A program made the translations under genes and the position numbers. 64,000 nt of DNA, taken from Paenibacillus periandrae. Its GTDB lineage: Bacteria; Bacillota; Bacilli; Paenibacillales; NBRC-103111. The stretch spans positions 124,001-188,000 of the forward strand of contig NZ_JAJNMU010000001.1 of NCBI RefSeq assembly GCF_022458865.1. The letters are read 5' to 3'. Position 1 is the first letter of the stretch; the number at the start of each line of letters is the position of its first letter. The notes under the pieces are model-generated. The model worked only from the letters and a program-made list of their open reading frames with translations. It was not told the DNA's origin and did not search any database. Shown one piece after another: positions 35,931 to 44,891 of this stretch.

Positions 35931-37234
35931 TGTACCGAAGCTCCAGTTAATCGTTCAAAGCAGCTTTGAGCCTCAAACAGTATTTTTTCTTCGTCAAGGG
36001 TTAAGCATACTCCGTCTTTCACGATCCGCTTTCCATCAATCCAAACATCACTGACATCCTTGGCGGAAGCTGAATAAATGACGTGAGAAATAAAGTTGGT
36101 TTTCGGGAAAAAGTGCGGTTGATCAATATCCAAAGCGATAAAATCGGCTTTCATTCCAGTCTGCAGTGCACCGACATCATCCAGCCAAATAGACTTGGCT
36201 CCGTCCAGAGTTCCCATCCGAATAGCCGCCTCAGCAGGCACTGCGACAGGATCACCGCTCACACCTTTATGAATCAGAGCCGCAAGACGCATTTCCTCAA
36301 ACATATCCAGATTGTTATTGCTTGCAGGACCATCGGTTCCTAGTGAAACCTTAATTCCTTTGCGGAGCAGTTCGGGTACACGTGCGACACCGCTTGCCAG
36401 TTTCAGATTGCTTCCAGGATTATGGGATACCCTTACATCATACTGGGCCAATACATCTATCTCTTCATCTGTCAGATGGACCGCATGTGCTACAATCGCC
36501 GGTCTGGAGAAAAGTCCAAGCTTGGCCAAATGAGCTACAGGTCTTGCTCCGTATTGTTCGACGTTGTCCTGAACCTCACGTGCTGTTTCGGACATATGCG
36601 TATGGATCGGCAATTGAAGCTCATGGGCTACGGCAACAATTCGCTCAATATAATCTGGAGGGCACGTGTAAGGAGCATGTGGAGACATCATCGTTGTGAT
36701 ACGCCCGCCAGCTTTGCCATGCCAATCCAGAGCAAATTGTCTCGCTTCTACCAGCTTCGCTGTTTGCACGTCAGGAGGACACAAGCCAATAACACCCCGA
36801 GTCAGAACCGCACGCATTCCACTTTCTTCGACAGCTTTCGCGACTTCATTCATATGATCATACATATCTACAAATGTTGTCGTTCCGCCTTTAATCATTT
36901 CCAAAATGGATAACAACGTGCCTGAGCGTACATCATGAGCAGTAAATTGTCCTTCCATCGGCCACATTTTCTCCTGCAGCCATACCTGCAAAGCCAGATC
37001 GTCACCATAACCGCGCAGCAATGACATTGCAGCATGGTTATGGGTATTAACAAGACCCGGCATAAAAAGCTTCTTGGAACCGTCAATACGCTCATCGTAC
37101 AGTTCAAGCGGCTGCGGAAGCTCTTCCCCTATGTAAGTAATCAAATTATTTTCAATAGTCATATAGCCTTCAATAATTGGTTTTTGCTCGTTTAATGTTA
37201 AAAATACACCATTCGTTATGATTGTTTTTGTCAT
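35927..37234 (-). CDS. mtaD: 5'-methylthioadenosine/S-adenosylhomocysteine deaminase-like amidohydrolase
   Basis: Metal-dependent TIM-barrel amidohydrolase of the MtaD/SsnA/chlorohydrolase group; predicted to deaminate MTA or SAH or a related adenine nucleoside, in the cytoplasm. Metal ligands are seen in VNTHNHAAMSLLRG (HxH), HTHMSETAREV, VAHAVHL and LGTDGPASNNNLDMFEEM. About 436 residues, a normal length. The ATG at 37234 is given; a GTG six bases earlier has better spacing (AAGGA plus five) and may be the true start. A promoter-like pair lies upstream. Substrate is assigned from the family only. Confidence 0.88.
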   Translation of the reverse strand: MTKTIITNGVFLTLNEQKPIIEGYMTIENNLITYIGEELPQPLELYDERIDGSKKLFMPGLVNTHNHAAMSLLRGYGDDLALQVWLQEKMWPMEGQFTAHDVRSGTLLSILEMIKGGTTTFVDMYDHMNEVAKAVEESGMRAVLTRGVIGLCPPDVQTAKLVEARQFALDWHGKAGGRITTMMSPHAPYTCPPDYIERIVAVAHELQLPIHTHMSETAREVQDNVEQYGARPVAHLAKLGLFSRPAIVAHAVHLTDEEIDVLAQYDVRVSHNPGSNLKLASGVARVPELLRKGIKVSLGTDGPASNNNLDMFEEMRLAALIHKGVSGDPVAVPAEAAIRMGTLDGAKSIWLDDVGALQTGMKADFIALDIDQPHFFPKTNFISHVIYSASAKDVSDVWIDGKRIVKDGVCLTLDEEKILFEAQSCFERLTGASVQ

Positions 37235-37273
37235 TGTCACCCGAATCCTTCCTCGCATTTAGCTTCAACTTTT

Positions 37274-37302
37274 ACTGTACAACTTCAAAGTTTTAAAATC
37301 AA
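37274..37302 (-). promoter_or_regulatory. Candidate mtaD-tseB promoter
   Basis: On minus TTGATT, 17 bp, TACAGT, about 40 bp before the start codon. Confidence 0.5.
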
Positions 37303-37546
37303 GTATTGAAGCTCCCTACAAGCAGATAACCGTTTACATAAATGAACTTTCATGAACATATCCTGAATTGGATAAACTATCATTGCATTCGGTTGCTGCT
37401 ATATGGTATTTTTAATTTTGCGTGAATTTTTATCGCCAAAATTCTACATAATGAATCTAAATATTTCATATATTATTGATTTATTGTTAATATATAAGTA
37501 AATTCGTTTTGTGATTGTCAGTCTTGTTCATAAATTCATTTTTTCT
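37303..37546. other. AT-rich divergent intergenic region mtaD / DUF47-pit
   Basis: About 250 bp of AT-rich DNA between divergent genes. It should contain the pit operon promoter, but no hexamer pair stood out. A PhoP-like TTCATT/TTCACA pair at its right edge turns out to fall in the hairpin repeat. Confidence 0.5.
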
Positions 37547-37604
37547 TCACAAAACTTAAGACATGCTTACGAAGCGAGTTTTGCTTCACAAAACTTTAAG
37601 GAGG
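37547..37604 (+). repeat. Shine-Dalgarno-proximal hairpin repeat, copy 3 (before DUF47-pit)
   Basis: On plus: a remnant TTCACAAAACTTAAG, then ATGCTTACGAAGCG, the stem AGTTTTGC-TTC-ACAAAACT, and TTAAGGAGG, which is the ribosome site of the DUF47 gene. Same order as copies 2 and 4 although on the opposite strand of the chromosome, so orientation follows the gene. Confidence 0.88.
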
Positions 37605-37611
37605 CTATTCC

Positions 37612-38232
37612 ATGCTTTTCGCCAAAAAAAATGATGCGGATTTCTTGCTGCTGCTCGTGAAATCTTCAGAAAACACGCTTGAGGCCGCACAAATGTTTCG
37701 CAATGCGGTTATGGGAGATCAACCACCTGCTTCCTTCTACCCGCAATTAAAGGAATTGGAACACAAAGGAGATCAAATCACGCATCAAATTTACAAGGGT
37801 CTTAATAAAGTGTTCATTACTCCCATCGATCGTGAAGATATTATGGAACTCGCCTCCAAGCTTGATGATGTCATAGATGGTATCGAAGCCTCCATAGCAC
37901 GTTTTGACTATTTGAACATTAATATAAGCGATCATTATATGAAGGAATTTTCAGCCGTAATCGTTGCCAGCTGTCAGCATATTCTCGATTCCTTTAAATT
38001 ACTGTCAAAGAAAAAATACTTACAAATCAGTGAGCATACTGTACAAATCAACTCACTTGAAAATGATGCGGACCGTTTAATGCGTGAGGGCATTCGAGAA
38101 ATTTTTATGAATCCGAAGGATCCTTATCATGATTTCAAATTAAAAGAAATTTATGAGCGTCTTGAACAAACAACCGATGCCTGTGAGGATGTAGCCAACA
38201 TTCTGGATAGCGTCATTATGCGTTATTCGTAA
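37612..38232 (+). CDS. DUF47 family PhoU-like protein, Pit accessory
   Basis: 206 residues, all-helical, of the DUF47/PhoU-like (TIGR00153) family. Such proteins almost always precede a Pit phosphate transporter and regulate it from the cytoplasm. Visible blocks are LEHKGDQITHQIYKGLNKVF, ITPIDREDIMELASKLDDV and TTDACEDVANILDSVIMRYS. It sits 27 bp before pit and starts at an ATG after AAGGAGG. The hairpin repeat immediately before this site may influence translation. Confidence 0.93.
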   Translation: MLFAKKNDADFLLLLVKSSENTLEAAQMFRNAVMGDQPPASFYPQLKELEHKGDQITHQIYKGLNKVFITPIDREDIMELASKLDDVIDGIEASIARFDYLNINISDHYMKEFSAVIVASCQHILDSFKLLSKKKYLQISEHTVQINSLENDADRLMREGIREIFMNPKDPYHDFKLKEIYERLEQTTDACEDVANILDSVIMRYS

Positions 38233-38259
38233 GCTGTGTGAAATCGCTAGGAGGAAATT

Positions 38260-39258
38260 ATGTTAACTACATTAATAATCATTGTTGCGTTGGCGCTCAT
38301 CTTTGATTTTATCAACGGGTTTCATGATACAGCCAATGCAATAGCTACATCTATCTCTACCAGAGCACTGACGCCCAAATTCGCAATCATTTTTGCATCC
38401 GTTTTAAATTTTATAGGTGCGATATATTCCTCCGAGGTAGCCAAAACGGTAGGTGGTAAGGTAGCAAATCCGGCAACCATTCCACATGGAGTCGAAATTT
38501 TGATTGCAGCACTGCTAACAGCTATTATATGGAACCTTATTACTTGGTACTATGGGATTCCTTCTTCATCATCGCACACCTTAATCGGAGCTTTGGCTGG
38601 CAGCGTTATATCCGGTGCAGGCTTTGCCGCATTAAACTGGGGCGGTTTTAGAGAAATTGTTATTATCCTGGTCCTTTCCCCAATCATTGCCTTCGCAACA
38701 GGCTTTCTGATCATGTGGATCATTCGAAAGCTTATCATTGTAAATGGCAATCAATCGCGTTCCAAGATGAATCGGATGTTCCGTTTTTTTCAAATCTTTT
38801 CTGCGGGTCTTCTCTCTCTGTCTCATGGTGGCAACGACGCACAAAAAGCAATGGGAATTATGGTGTTCGGACTTGTAACCCTTGGCTACCAGACAGACCT
38901 GGATGTACCCTTATGGGTCAAAATTTCCGCAGCAACTGCGATGGGTTTAGGTACTTCTATCGGTGGTTACAGAATCATCAAAACGATGGGAAGCCGCTTG
39001 CTAAAGATTGAACCTATCAATGGCTTCGCATCCGATCTGAATTCTTCAATCATCATTCAAACCTCAACGGCCATTGGTATGCCGTTATCGACTACACATG
39101 TTATCTCGTCCTCTATTATCGGGACAGGTACTGTCATGAGATTTCACGATGTTAAATGGGCTACGGTTACGAAGATGGTTATGACCTGGATTATTACGAT
39201 TCCGATTTCGATGGTGCTTTCATTTATTATCTATAAAGTCATTGCTCTATTCGTGTAG
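38260..39258 (+). CDS. pit: Low-affinity inorganic phosphate transporter Pit
   Basis: Integral membrane metal-phosphate:proton symporter of the PiT family, 332 residues with about ten membrane helices. The two inverted family signatures are clear: FDFINGFHDTANAIATSIST near residue 11-30 and LSHGGNDAQKAMGI near 187-200. GIPSSSSHTLIGALAG and PLSTTHVISSSIIG are the matching Ser/Thr-His loops. The ribosome site is TAGGAGG. It ends in a strong terminator shared with the convergent rex gene. Confidence 0.95.
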   Translation: MLTTLIIIVALALIFDFINGFHDTANAIATSISTRALTPKFAIIFASVLNFIGAIYSSEVAKTVGGKVANPATIPHGVEILIAALLTAIIWNLITWYYGIPSSSSHTLIGALAGSVISGAGFAALNWGGFREIVIILVLSPIIAFATGFLIMWIIRKLIIVNGNQSRSKMNRMFRFFQIFSAGLLSLSHGGNDAQKAMGIMVFGLVTLGYQTDLDVPLWVKISAATAMGLGTSIGGYRIIKTMGSRLLKIEPINGFASDLNSSIIIQTSTAIGMPLSTTHVISSSIIGTGTVMRFHDVKWATVTKMVMTWIITIPISMVLSFIIYKVIALFV

Positions 39259-39281
39259 ATCCTCCATCAGCTTACACAGCA

Positions 39282-39326
39282 CAAAAAGACCTATCAAAAG
39301 CTTAAAGCTTTTGATAGGTCTTTTTG
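39282..39326. terminator. Bidirectional terminator between pit and rex
   Basis: Near-perfect palindrome: AAAAAGACCTATCAAAAGC and GCTTTTGATAGGTCTTTTT around a short loop. A and T runs on both flanks let it serve pit (plus) and dinG-rex (minus). Confidence 0.97.
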
Positions 39327-39348
39327 TAGATTACTATGTTCATTTCGA

Positions 39349-39975
39349 TTATTCTTCATCCAGATAATAAGCCAGGCTTTGCAGCTCGGTCGTGAAATCA
39401 GCATGATGAACACGAATCTCATTAGGAACCTTAATAATGATCGGGGCAAAATTAAGAATCGCTTCTACCCCGCTTTCGACAAATTGATTAGCTACATTTT
39501 GTGCTTCAAAGGCAGGCACGGTTATGATCCCGATCCTCACCTGCAGACTCCTGATGGTTTCCTTTAGCTCTCTCATATGCTTAACCTTGAGATTATTTAT
39601 GGATTCACCAATTTTCGAATCATGAGCATCAAATATAGCGACAATTTTCATATTATCCCTCAGGTAGGCATTATAGTTGCACAGCGCTCTGCCCAAATTG
39701 CCTGCTCCAACCAATGCGACTGGAATTACTTTATCCAGCTTCAAAATTTGACGAATTTTTTCTATCAGGTAATCTACATCATAGCCGATTCCTTTTTTCC
39801 CAAATTCACCAAAGTAAGCCAGATCCTTGCGGATTTGAGCAGGATTCAGATCAAGCTTTTGACCCAAATCCTGCGAAGAGACGGTATGCACACTTTTTTT
39901 ACTGAGTTCATTTAAATAACGCAAATATACAGGGAGTCTTCGAACAACTGCTTCCGAGATTTTGATCGTTTTCAT
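39349..39975 (-). CDS. rex: Redox-sensing transcriptional repressor Rex
   Basis: Dimeric repressor that reads the NADH/NAD+ ratio. N-terminal winged helix (about 1-75; AVVRRLPVYLRYLNEL, LNPAQIRKDLAYFGEFGKKGIGY) and a C-terminal Rossmann domain with VALVGAGNLGRAL (about 87-99). 208 residues from the ATG at 39975, which has GGGAGAAAG upstream; an earlier in-frame start lies inside dinG. The ATG overlaps the dinG stop as ATGA, so translation is coupled to dinG. Rex usually controls fermentation and respiration genes; a clear Rex site was not found upstream of qcrABC. Confidence 0.95.
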   Translation of the reverse strand: MKTIKISEAVVRRLPVYLRYLNELSKKSVHTVSSQDLGQKLDLNPAQIRKDLAYFGEFGKKGIGYDVDYLIEKIRQILKLDKVIPVALVGAGNLGRALCNYNAYLRDNMKIVAIFDAHDSKIGESINNLKVKHMRELKETIRSLQVRIGIITVPAFEAQNVANQFVESGVEAILNFAPIIIKVPNEIRVHHADFTTELQSLAYYLDEE

Positions 39976-42824
39976 ACTTCGCTTTCTCCCATCCATTGCT
40001 TGATTCTACCCACTAGCTGATTCGTAGGCATATGTTCGATTTTGGGTCCGGGTAGCGAATACAAAAAGTATTTTCCGTAGGTCGAATCAATAACACGCGT
40101 ATCGTAAATAATGACAATACCTTTATCCTGAGCTGTCCGAACCAGACGACCAAAACCTTGCTTGAAACGGATGACTGCCTGTGGTACCGATAATTTCATA
40201 AAAGGATTTAAATTCAGTTTCTTCAGGTTCTCCATCTTTGCTTCGACCAAAGGATGATTCGGAGGTTGAAAAGGCAAACGGACAATAGCTAGACAAGTTA
40301 ATGCATCCCCGGGAATGTCCACACCCTCCCAGAAGCTGCTCGTACCGAGCAATACGCTGGAAGGACTATTCTGAAACAGCCGCGTCAGCTTGCTGCGATT
40401 GCTGCTGTCTACACCCTGGCCTAGTACACCTATGCCGAATGGACTCAGCTTCTCTTTTAAAGCCGCGTGGGTTAGCTTCAGCATCCGGTTGGATGTAAAT
40501 AACACCAGCATACGTCCCTTCGTTTCCAAAGCTACTTCCGCCAGGGATTGAGATAAATTGTCCAGAAAATGTTTATCACCTGAGTTGCTGCGTATGCTCG
40601 GGAAGTCTCTTGGTATTGCAACCAGCGCTTGCTGACGATAATTGAATGGCGATTGCAATTGCACGGTTTTCAGCTTGGCCTCGGGCTCATCGGTATTCAA
40701 GCCCAACTGCTCACAGGTATAGTCGAAGGACTTGCCAACAGATAATGTCGCCGAGGTCATAATCACACTATCCTTGGCTTCAAAGAAATGCTCCTGAAGC
40801 ATCGGACTGACATCGACAGGTACACTAATAAGCTGAATGGACTTACTCTTGCTTGTTCCCGCTTCAAGCCAATATACATAGTTATCGTCGGTCAAAGCCA
40901 TAAAAAAGTGAAGATTATCTCTCAGCCTGTACAGCTCCTTCACCGAACCGCTAATGTCGGTAACCAAACCCTGTACATCCAGCACTTCTTGTTGTTCCTT
41001 TACTTCGTTAAGCACTTTATCCAGCTTTTTTAAAATTTCAGTCAGCTTTAAATACATGTTCTCTTCCAGCACCAGAAGCTTATCCCAGCTTGGTGGTTTG
41101 TCATCCTTTTTAAGCCGGTAAACCAATTGTCCGCCTTCGGTTTGCTGGGAAGGATCAGAACGTGTTGACACCAGTTGAAAGAGCAAATCGGTCAATTCAT
41201 CCCATTCCTCTTTAATCTGCAGCAGAACTGGAAGCATCGCGTCCAGAATTTGACTCCACGCCAATCCCTTATCGCCGTCTGCCCTGCTCAGCTTTGAGCT
41301 TAATATGGGCAGCTGTCCATTACGACTATCCTTGTACAGCCACCACAGGGTACCAACAAAAGCACCGTACACGACTTCGATACCCAGATGCTTGCTGGCC
41401 ACTTCTTCAAAATGGTGCGCTTCATCAATGACCAAATGCTTGTAGCTTGGAAGCAGCCGACTTTCTGCTTTTGTATCAGTAAACAGCATCGAATGATTCG
41501 TAATAACCAGGTCTGCATTGCTAGCATTGTTGCGAGCCCGGTGGTAAAAGCATTTTTTAAACCACGGGCAGGCACGATTCAGGCAGGAATCCGAGTCGCT
41601 CGCAACCGAATGCCAGAACTGTGTGCCTTTACCGCTAAAATGCAGCTCTTCATCGTCGCCATGTTCGGTTTCACTCAGCCACACCAGCATTTGTCCCGCC
41701 GTCAGCCGATCTTCCTTGCCATGCTCAAAATCCTGCTGGTCCATCTTGGTCTCAAATTTGCGCAGGCATAAGTAATGGCTTCTTCCTTTGAATACGGCAG
41801 CACGAAAGCCGACGGGAAATAAATCCATTAAAAGGGGGATATCCCTTTCCCTGATCTGCTCCTGCAAATTGATCGTATGCGTACTGACGAGCATTTTTTT
41901 GTCATGCTTTAACCCGTAAAACAAGGAGGGTATTAAATACCCAAGCGATTTGCCTGTGCCCGTCCCTGCCTCAATCATCAGATGCCGCTCCTGCTCGAAT
42001 GCAGCCTCAACCTCGGCCAGCATAATCTCCTGTGCTTCACGATCCTCGTAGGCTTTAAAACGCTCCTTGAGCGCTTGTTTAAGTTGAGCAAAAAATACTG
42101 CAAAATCATCTGGCAAGGTTAATAAGTCTTTCTCTTCCCGAACTGAATCCTCTTCACCCCAGTCCTTGACCGCAAGAGTAAACTGTCGATAATTTTGACC
42201 TGCCGGTTCTTCCTCTCCTGCGAACATTTCCTTGAACATAATCATTTCGCGCACAAACCAGCCAAAGTCGGTCGTAACCTCATCAAATACCATAGATAAG
42301 CGCTGCAGTGTAAGCAGAGACAATTCCTGGAACCGCTGCAGACAGCGTATCCATAATAGCGCAGTAACCTCTGCGTCACTATCTGCCTGATGCGGTCGCT
42401 CATGCTCAATGCCGAAGCTGTTACAAACCATGCTTAACTGAAAGCTGGATAAGGATGGAAACAGAACACGAAGCGCATCAATTGTATCCAGTACTTTACC
42501 ATCAAACGCAAAATATCCATGCTCATCCAAAGCTCGTTGCAAAAATGACAAATCAAATGCAATCGCATGACCAACCAGTACACAATCCTGCAAAAGCGGT
42601 ACCATACGAGCCATTACCGTATCCAACTCGGGCGCATCTTTAACCATTTCATCATCTATGCCTGTTAAAGATATTATAGAAGAAGGTATACTGACCCCTG
42701 GATTTACCAGAGAAGTATACCTGTCCGTGATGGTATCATCTACTATTATGACGAGGCCAACCTGAATAATGCGGTCCGTAGTCTGGCTCCCGGTCGTTTC
42801 AAAATCCAAAACCGCGAATTTCAT
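39972..42824 (-). CDS. dinG: DinG-family helicase with N-terminal DEDD exonuclease domain
   Basis: 950 residues. The epsilon-type 3'-5' exonuclease domain (1-170; FAVLDFETTGS, HAIAFDLSFLQ, HQADSDAEVTA) is fused to an XPD/DinG superfamily 2 helicase with Walker A GTGTGKS (near 283-289), DEAHH and the C-terminal SSFWEGVDIPGDAL and IRFKQGFGRLVRT. Four cysteines, C353, C414, C419 and C425, have the C-x4-C-x5-C spacing seen in the iron-sulfur domain of E. coli DinG, so a [4Fe-4S] cluster is likely. It probably acts in repair of blocked or R-loop-bearing DNA. It follows panD and a TPR gene and overlaps rex. Confidence 0.93.
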   Translation of the reverse strand: MKFAVLDFETTGSQTTDRIIQVGLVIIVDDTITDRYTSLVNPGVSIPSSIISLTGIDDEMVKDAPELDTVMARMVPLLQDCVLVGHAIAFDLSFLQRALDEHGYFAFDGKVLDTIDALRVLFPSLSSFQLSMVCNSFGIEHERPHQADSDAEVTALLWIRCLQRFQELSLLTLQRLSMVFDEVTTDFGWFVREMIMFKEMFAGEEEPAGQNYRQFTLAVKDWGEEDSVREEKDLLTLPDDFAVFFAQLKQALKERFKAYEDREAQEIMLAEVEAAFEQERHLMIEAGTGTGKSLGYLIPSLFYGLKHDKKMLVSTHTINLQEQIRERDIPLLMDLFPVGFRAAVFKGRSHYLCLRKFETKMDQQDFEHGKEDRLTAGQMLVWLSETEHGDDEELHFSGKGTQFWHSVASDSDSCLNRACPWFKKCFYHRARNNASNADLVITNHSMLFTDTKAESRLLPSYKHLVIDEAHHFEEVASKHLGIEVVYGAFVGTLWWLYKDSRNGQLPILSSKLSRADGDKGLAWSQILDAMLPVLLQIKEEWDELTDLLFQLVSTRSDPSQQTEGGQLVYRLKKDDKPPSWDKLLVLEENMYLKLTEILKKLDKVLNEVKEQQEVLDVQGLVTDISGSVKELYRLRDNLHFFMALTDDNYVYWLEAGTSKSKSIQLISVPVDVSPMLQEHFFEAKDSVIMTSATLSVGKSFDYTCEQLGLNTDEPEAKLKTVQLQSPFNYRQQALVAIPRDFPSIRSNSGDKHFLDNLSQSLAEVALETKGRMLVLFTSNRMLKLTHAALKEKLSPFGIGVLGQGVDSSNRSKLTRLFQNSPSSVLLGTSSFWEGVDIPGDALTCLAIVRLPFQPPNHPLVEAKMENLKKLNLNPFMKLSVPQAVIRFKQGFGRLVRTAQDKGIVIIYDTRVIDSTYGKYFLYSLPGPKIEHMPTNQLVGRIKQWMGESEV

Positions 42825-42897
42825 TACTCTTCAGATACTCCTTCGTTCTTGTTTCTTTTAAGCATACCAATACTCATCCAAAAAGGGAATAGTAAAA

Positions 42898-43518
42898 TTA
42901 CCAATAGAAATCAAGCTGTCCTTTTTTTTCACTGCATAATCCCATTTCGAGAAGAGGCTCTACACTGGAAGGATCTGATTGAAACGCCAAATTGAAGTAT
43001 TCGGAGGCCTTGTCTACATTATGCTCCTGCATTTGAATACACCCCATCGCACTGCAGGAAATAGCTTTGATTTGATGATTTTGTGTGCATTGGGATAAGA
43101 AAATGAAATGACCATAGCTGTCGGATATATCACCTTTTTGCAAAAAGCTCATGGCTAAATACAGTCTCGCCAAGGTGAAGTCCGGCTGCTCACGTACCAA
43201 TACCGTAAATTCCCGGATTGCATCGCTAAACATCATCAGCTTGTAATAACCCTGACCTCTTATAAATTCAGCTGAGCGAACATCACCCAATTCCGTCTGC
43301 ATTACGTCGGTTAAAGCCTCAGCTGGCTGCTGGTCTCTGTAAAAGCAAGCAAGCTTCTCCTCAAACAGCAGCCACTCCTCAATAAAAGTATCACTCATCG
43401 TTTTAAGCATATGCAGCTTTTCCTCAAGCTCCTGTTTGTGCACACCAGCTGCCGCCTTATAATGCACAGCCACTTCATCGAGCATTTCATTCATCGAGGT
43501 AAAAAGATGTTTAAACAT
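42898..43518 (-). CDS. Tetratricopeptide-repeat protein
   Basis: About 206 residues, cytoplasmic. The second half shows TPR-like helical pairs (KLMMFSDAIREFTVLVREQPDF TLAR region; VDKASEYFNLAFQSDPSSVEPLLEMGLC). The first 90 residues are helical and unrecognised. The ATG at 43518 (MFKHLFTSM) follows AAGGTGGGA and is preferred over an earlier start. It lies between panD and dinG in the same direction; its partner is unknown. The evidence for TPR is the pattern of small and aromatic residues, not a profile search. Confidence 0.78.
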   Translation of the reverse strand: MFKHLFTSMNEMLDEVAVHYKAAAGVHKQELEEKLHMLKTMSDTFIEEWLLFEEKLACFYRDQQPAEALTDVMQTELGDVRSAEFIRGQGYYKLMMFSDAIREFTVLVREQPDFTLARLYLAMSFLQKGDISDSYGHFIFLSQCTQNHQIKAISCSAMGCIQMQEHNVDKASEYFNLAFQSDPSSVEPLLEMGLCSEKKGQLDFYW

Positions 43519-43582
43519 AAGCGCATCCCACCTTAAGCTTGAGCATACCCTCATTTTTCGCTCGAAAGCCTCTTTTCATTCG

Positions 43583-43966
43583 TTATAGCACGGTGGAATG
43601 AATTTCTTCCTTAAGAACGCTGATAACCTTATTATTTTCGCCCATAATGGCTATACTCGGGATATGCTTTCTGGCTTCCTCATCAGACATCATCACAAAG
43701 GATAAAATAATGACCGTATCACCAGGATGAACCAGACGCGCCGCGGCCCCATTCAAACAGATCACGCCCGAACCGCGCGGACCCGGAATGACATAGGTTT
43801 CAAAGCGGGCGCCATTGTTGTTGTTCACAATCTGTACCTTTTCATTAGGAAGAATATCGATCATATCAATTAAATCTTCGTCGATGGTAATGCTACCGAC
43901 ATAGTTAAGGTTAGCTTCCGTAACGGTAGCGCGGTGTATTTTGGATTTCAGCATAGTTCTGAACAT
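43583..43966 (-). CDS. panD: Aspartate 1-decarboxylase proenzyme PanD
   Basis: Pyruvoyl enzyme that makes beta-alanine from aspartate for pantothenate. 127 residues. Self-cleavage is expected between G24 and S25 in NYVGSITID, creating the pyruvoyl group. Y58-type and catalytic-site blocks [11 protein letters not shown] and [12 protein letters not shown] are present. The ATG follows AGGAGG. It completes panB-panC-panD, each separated by less than 50 bp. Confidence 0.97.
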   Translation of the reverse strand: MFRTMLKSKIHRATVTEANLNYVGSITIDEDLIDMIDILPNEKVQIVNNNNGARFETYVIPGPRGSGVICLNGAAARLVHPGDTVIILSFVMMSDEEARKHIPSIAIMGENNKVISVLKEEIHSTVL

Positions 43967-44007
43967 AGTTGATAACCTCCTGGTTGTTGCCGCTTATCGA
44001 ATGTAAG

Positions 44008-44877
44008 CTATTCCTGCAACTGGATAATTACATTGTCAATTAGTCTTGTTTTCCCAAAACGGACAGCCAAAGCGATAATAGCTTCCTTTGCCTCTTTCAC
44101 ACGTTCTATGGGCTCCAGATCTGGGTAAGCCAATATTTCCACATAATCGATATCCGCTAACGGCATTTCCTCAATTTGCTTACGTATCGTTTGTTGCAGC
44201 TCTGAAGCAAGCAAATTTCCATTCATTTCAATAACCTGCTGCTCCACCTGCTTTAACGTACGCGAGAGCACGAGAGCTTGCTCGCGTTCCTCAGGCTGCA
44301 GATAAACATTACGTGAGCTCATCGCAAGTCCATCCTGCTCGCGAATGATCGCACAAGGCACAATTTCGACCGGCATATTTAAATCGGTAACCAGCTGCTT
44401 AATAACCGCTACCTGCTGGGCATCCTTCATGCCAAAAAAAGCTGCGTCGGGCTGGATGATTTGGAACAATTTCGTCACGACGATGCCAACACCGTCAAAA
44501 TGCCCTGGGCGTGATGCGCCGCACAATCGTTCCGTTACCCCTGATACCAGTATTTGCGTTTTGCTAGGCCGTGGATACATTTCAGCCGTTGAGGGGCTAA
44601 ACACAATATCCGTACCTGCTGCCTTCGCCAGCGCCAAATCACGTGTTTCATCCCGCGGATAACGTTCAAAATCCTCATTTGGTCCAAATTGCAGCGGATT
44701 GACAAAAATACTAAGTACGACAATATCACATTGCTGGCGTGCCGCTTGAAGCAGACTTGCATGACCTTCATGGAGAAAGCCCATCGTTGGTACAAATCCG
44801 ATACGTATGTTGGGCTTCTCAGCTCTTAAGCTGCTTATTGTATTCCGCAAAATTTGTATTTGATGTATGTGCTCCAA
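44008..44877 (-). CDS. panC: Pantothenate synthetase PanC
   Basis: ATP-dependent ligase that joins pantoate and beta-alanine. 289 residues of the nucleotidylyl transferase fold with PTMGFLHEGHASL (about 30-42, the HIGH-like HEGH), VSIFVNPLQFGPNEDFERYPR, FFGMKDAQQ and the KMSKS-like MSSRNVYL. The start is a TTG seven bases after GGGAGG. It lies 14 bp after panB. Confidence 0.97.
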   Translation of the reverse strand: MEHIHQIQILRNTISSLRAEKPNIRIGFVPTMGFLHEGHASLLQAARQQCDIVVLSIFVNPLQFGPNEDFERYPRDETRDLALAKAAGTDIVFSPSTAEMYPRPSKTQILVSGVTERLCGASRPGHFDGVGIVVTKLFQIIQPDAAFFGMKDAQQVAVIKQLVTDLNMPVEIVPCAIIREQDGLAMSSRNVYLQPEEREQALVLSRTLKQVEQQVIEMNGNLLASELQQTIRKQIEEMPLADIDYVEILAYPDLEPIERVKEAKEAIIALAVRFGKTRLIDNVIIQLQE

Positions 44878-44891
44878 CCTGGTACCTCCCT

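Noticed and set aside
37540..37585. PhoP-type direct repeats (TTCATT and TTCACA 11 bp apart) before the phosphate transporter
   Set aside because: The TTCACA part belongs to the hairpin repeat (copy 3) and a third and fourth repeat at the right spacing are missing.
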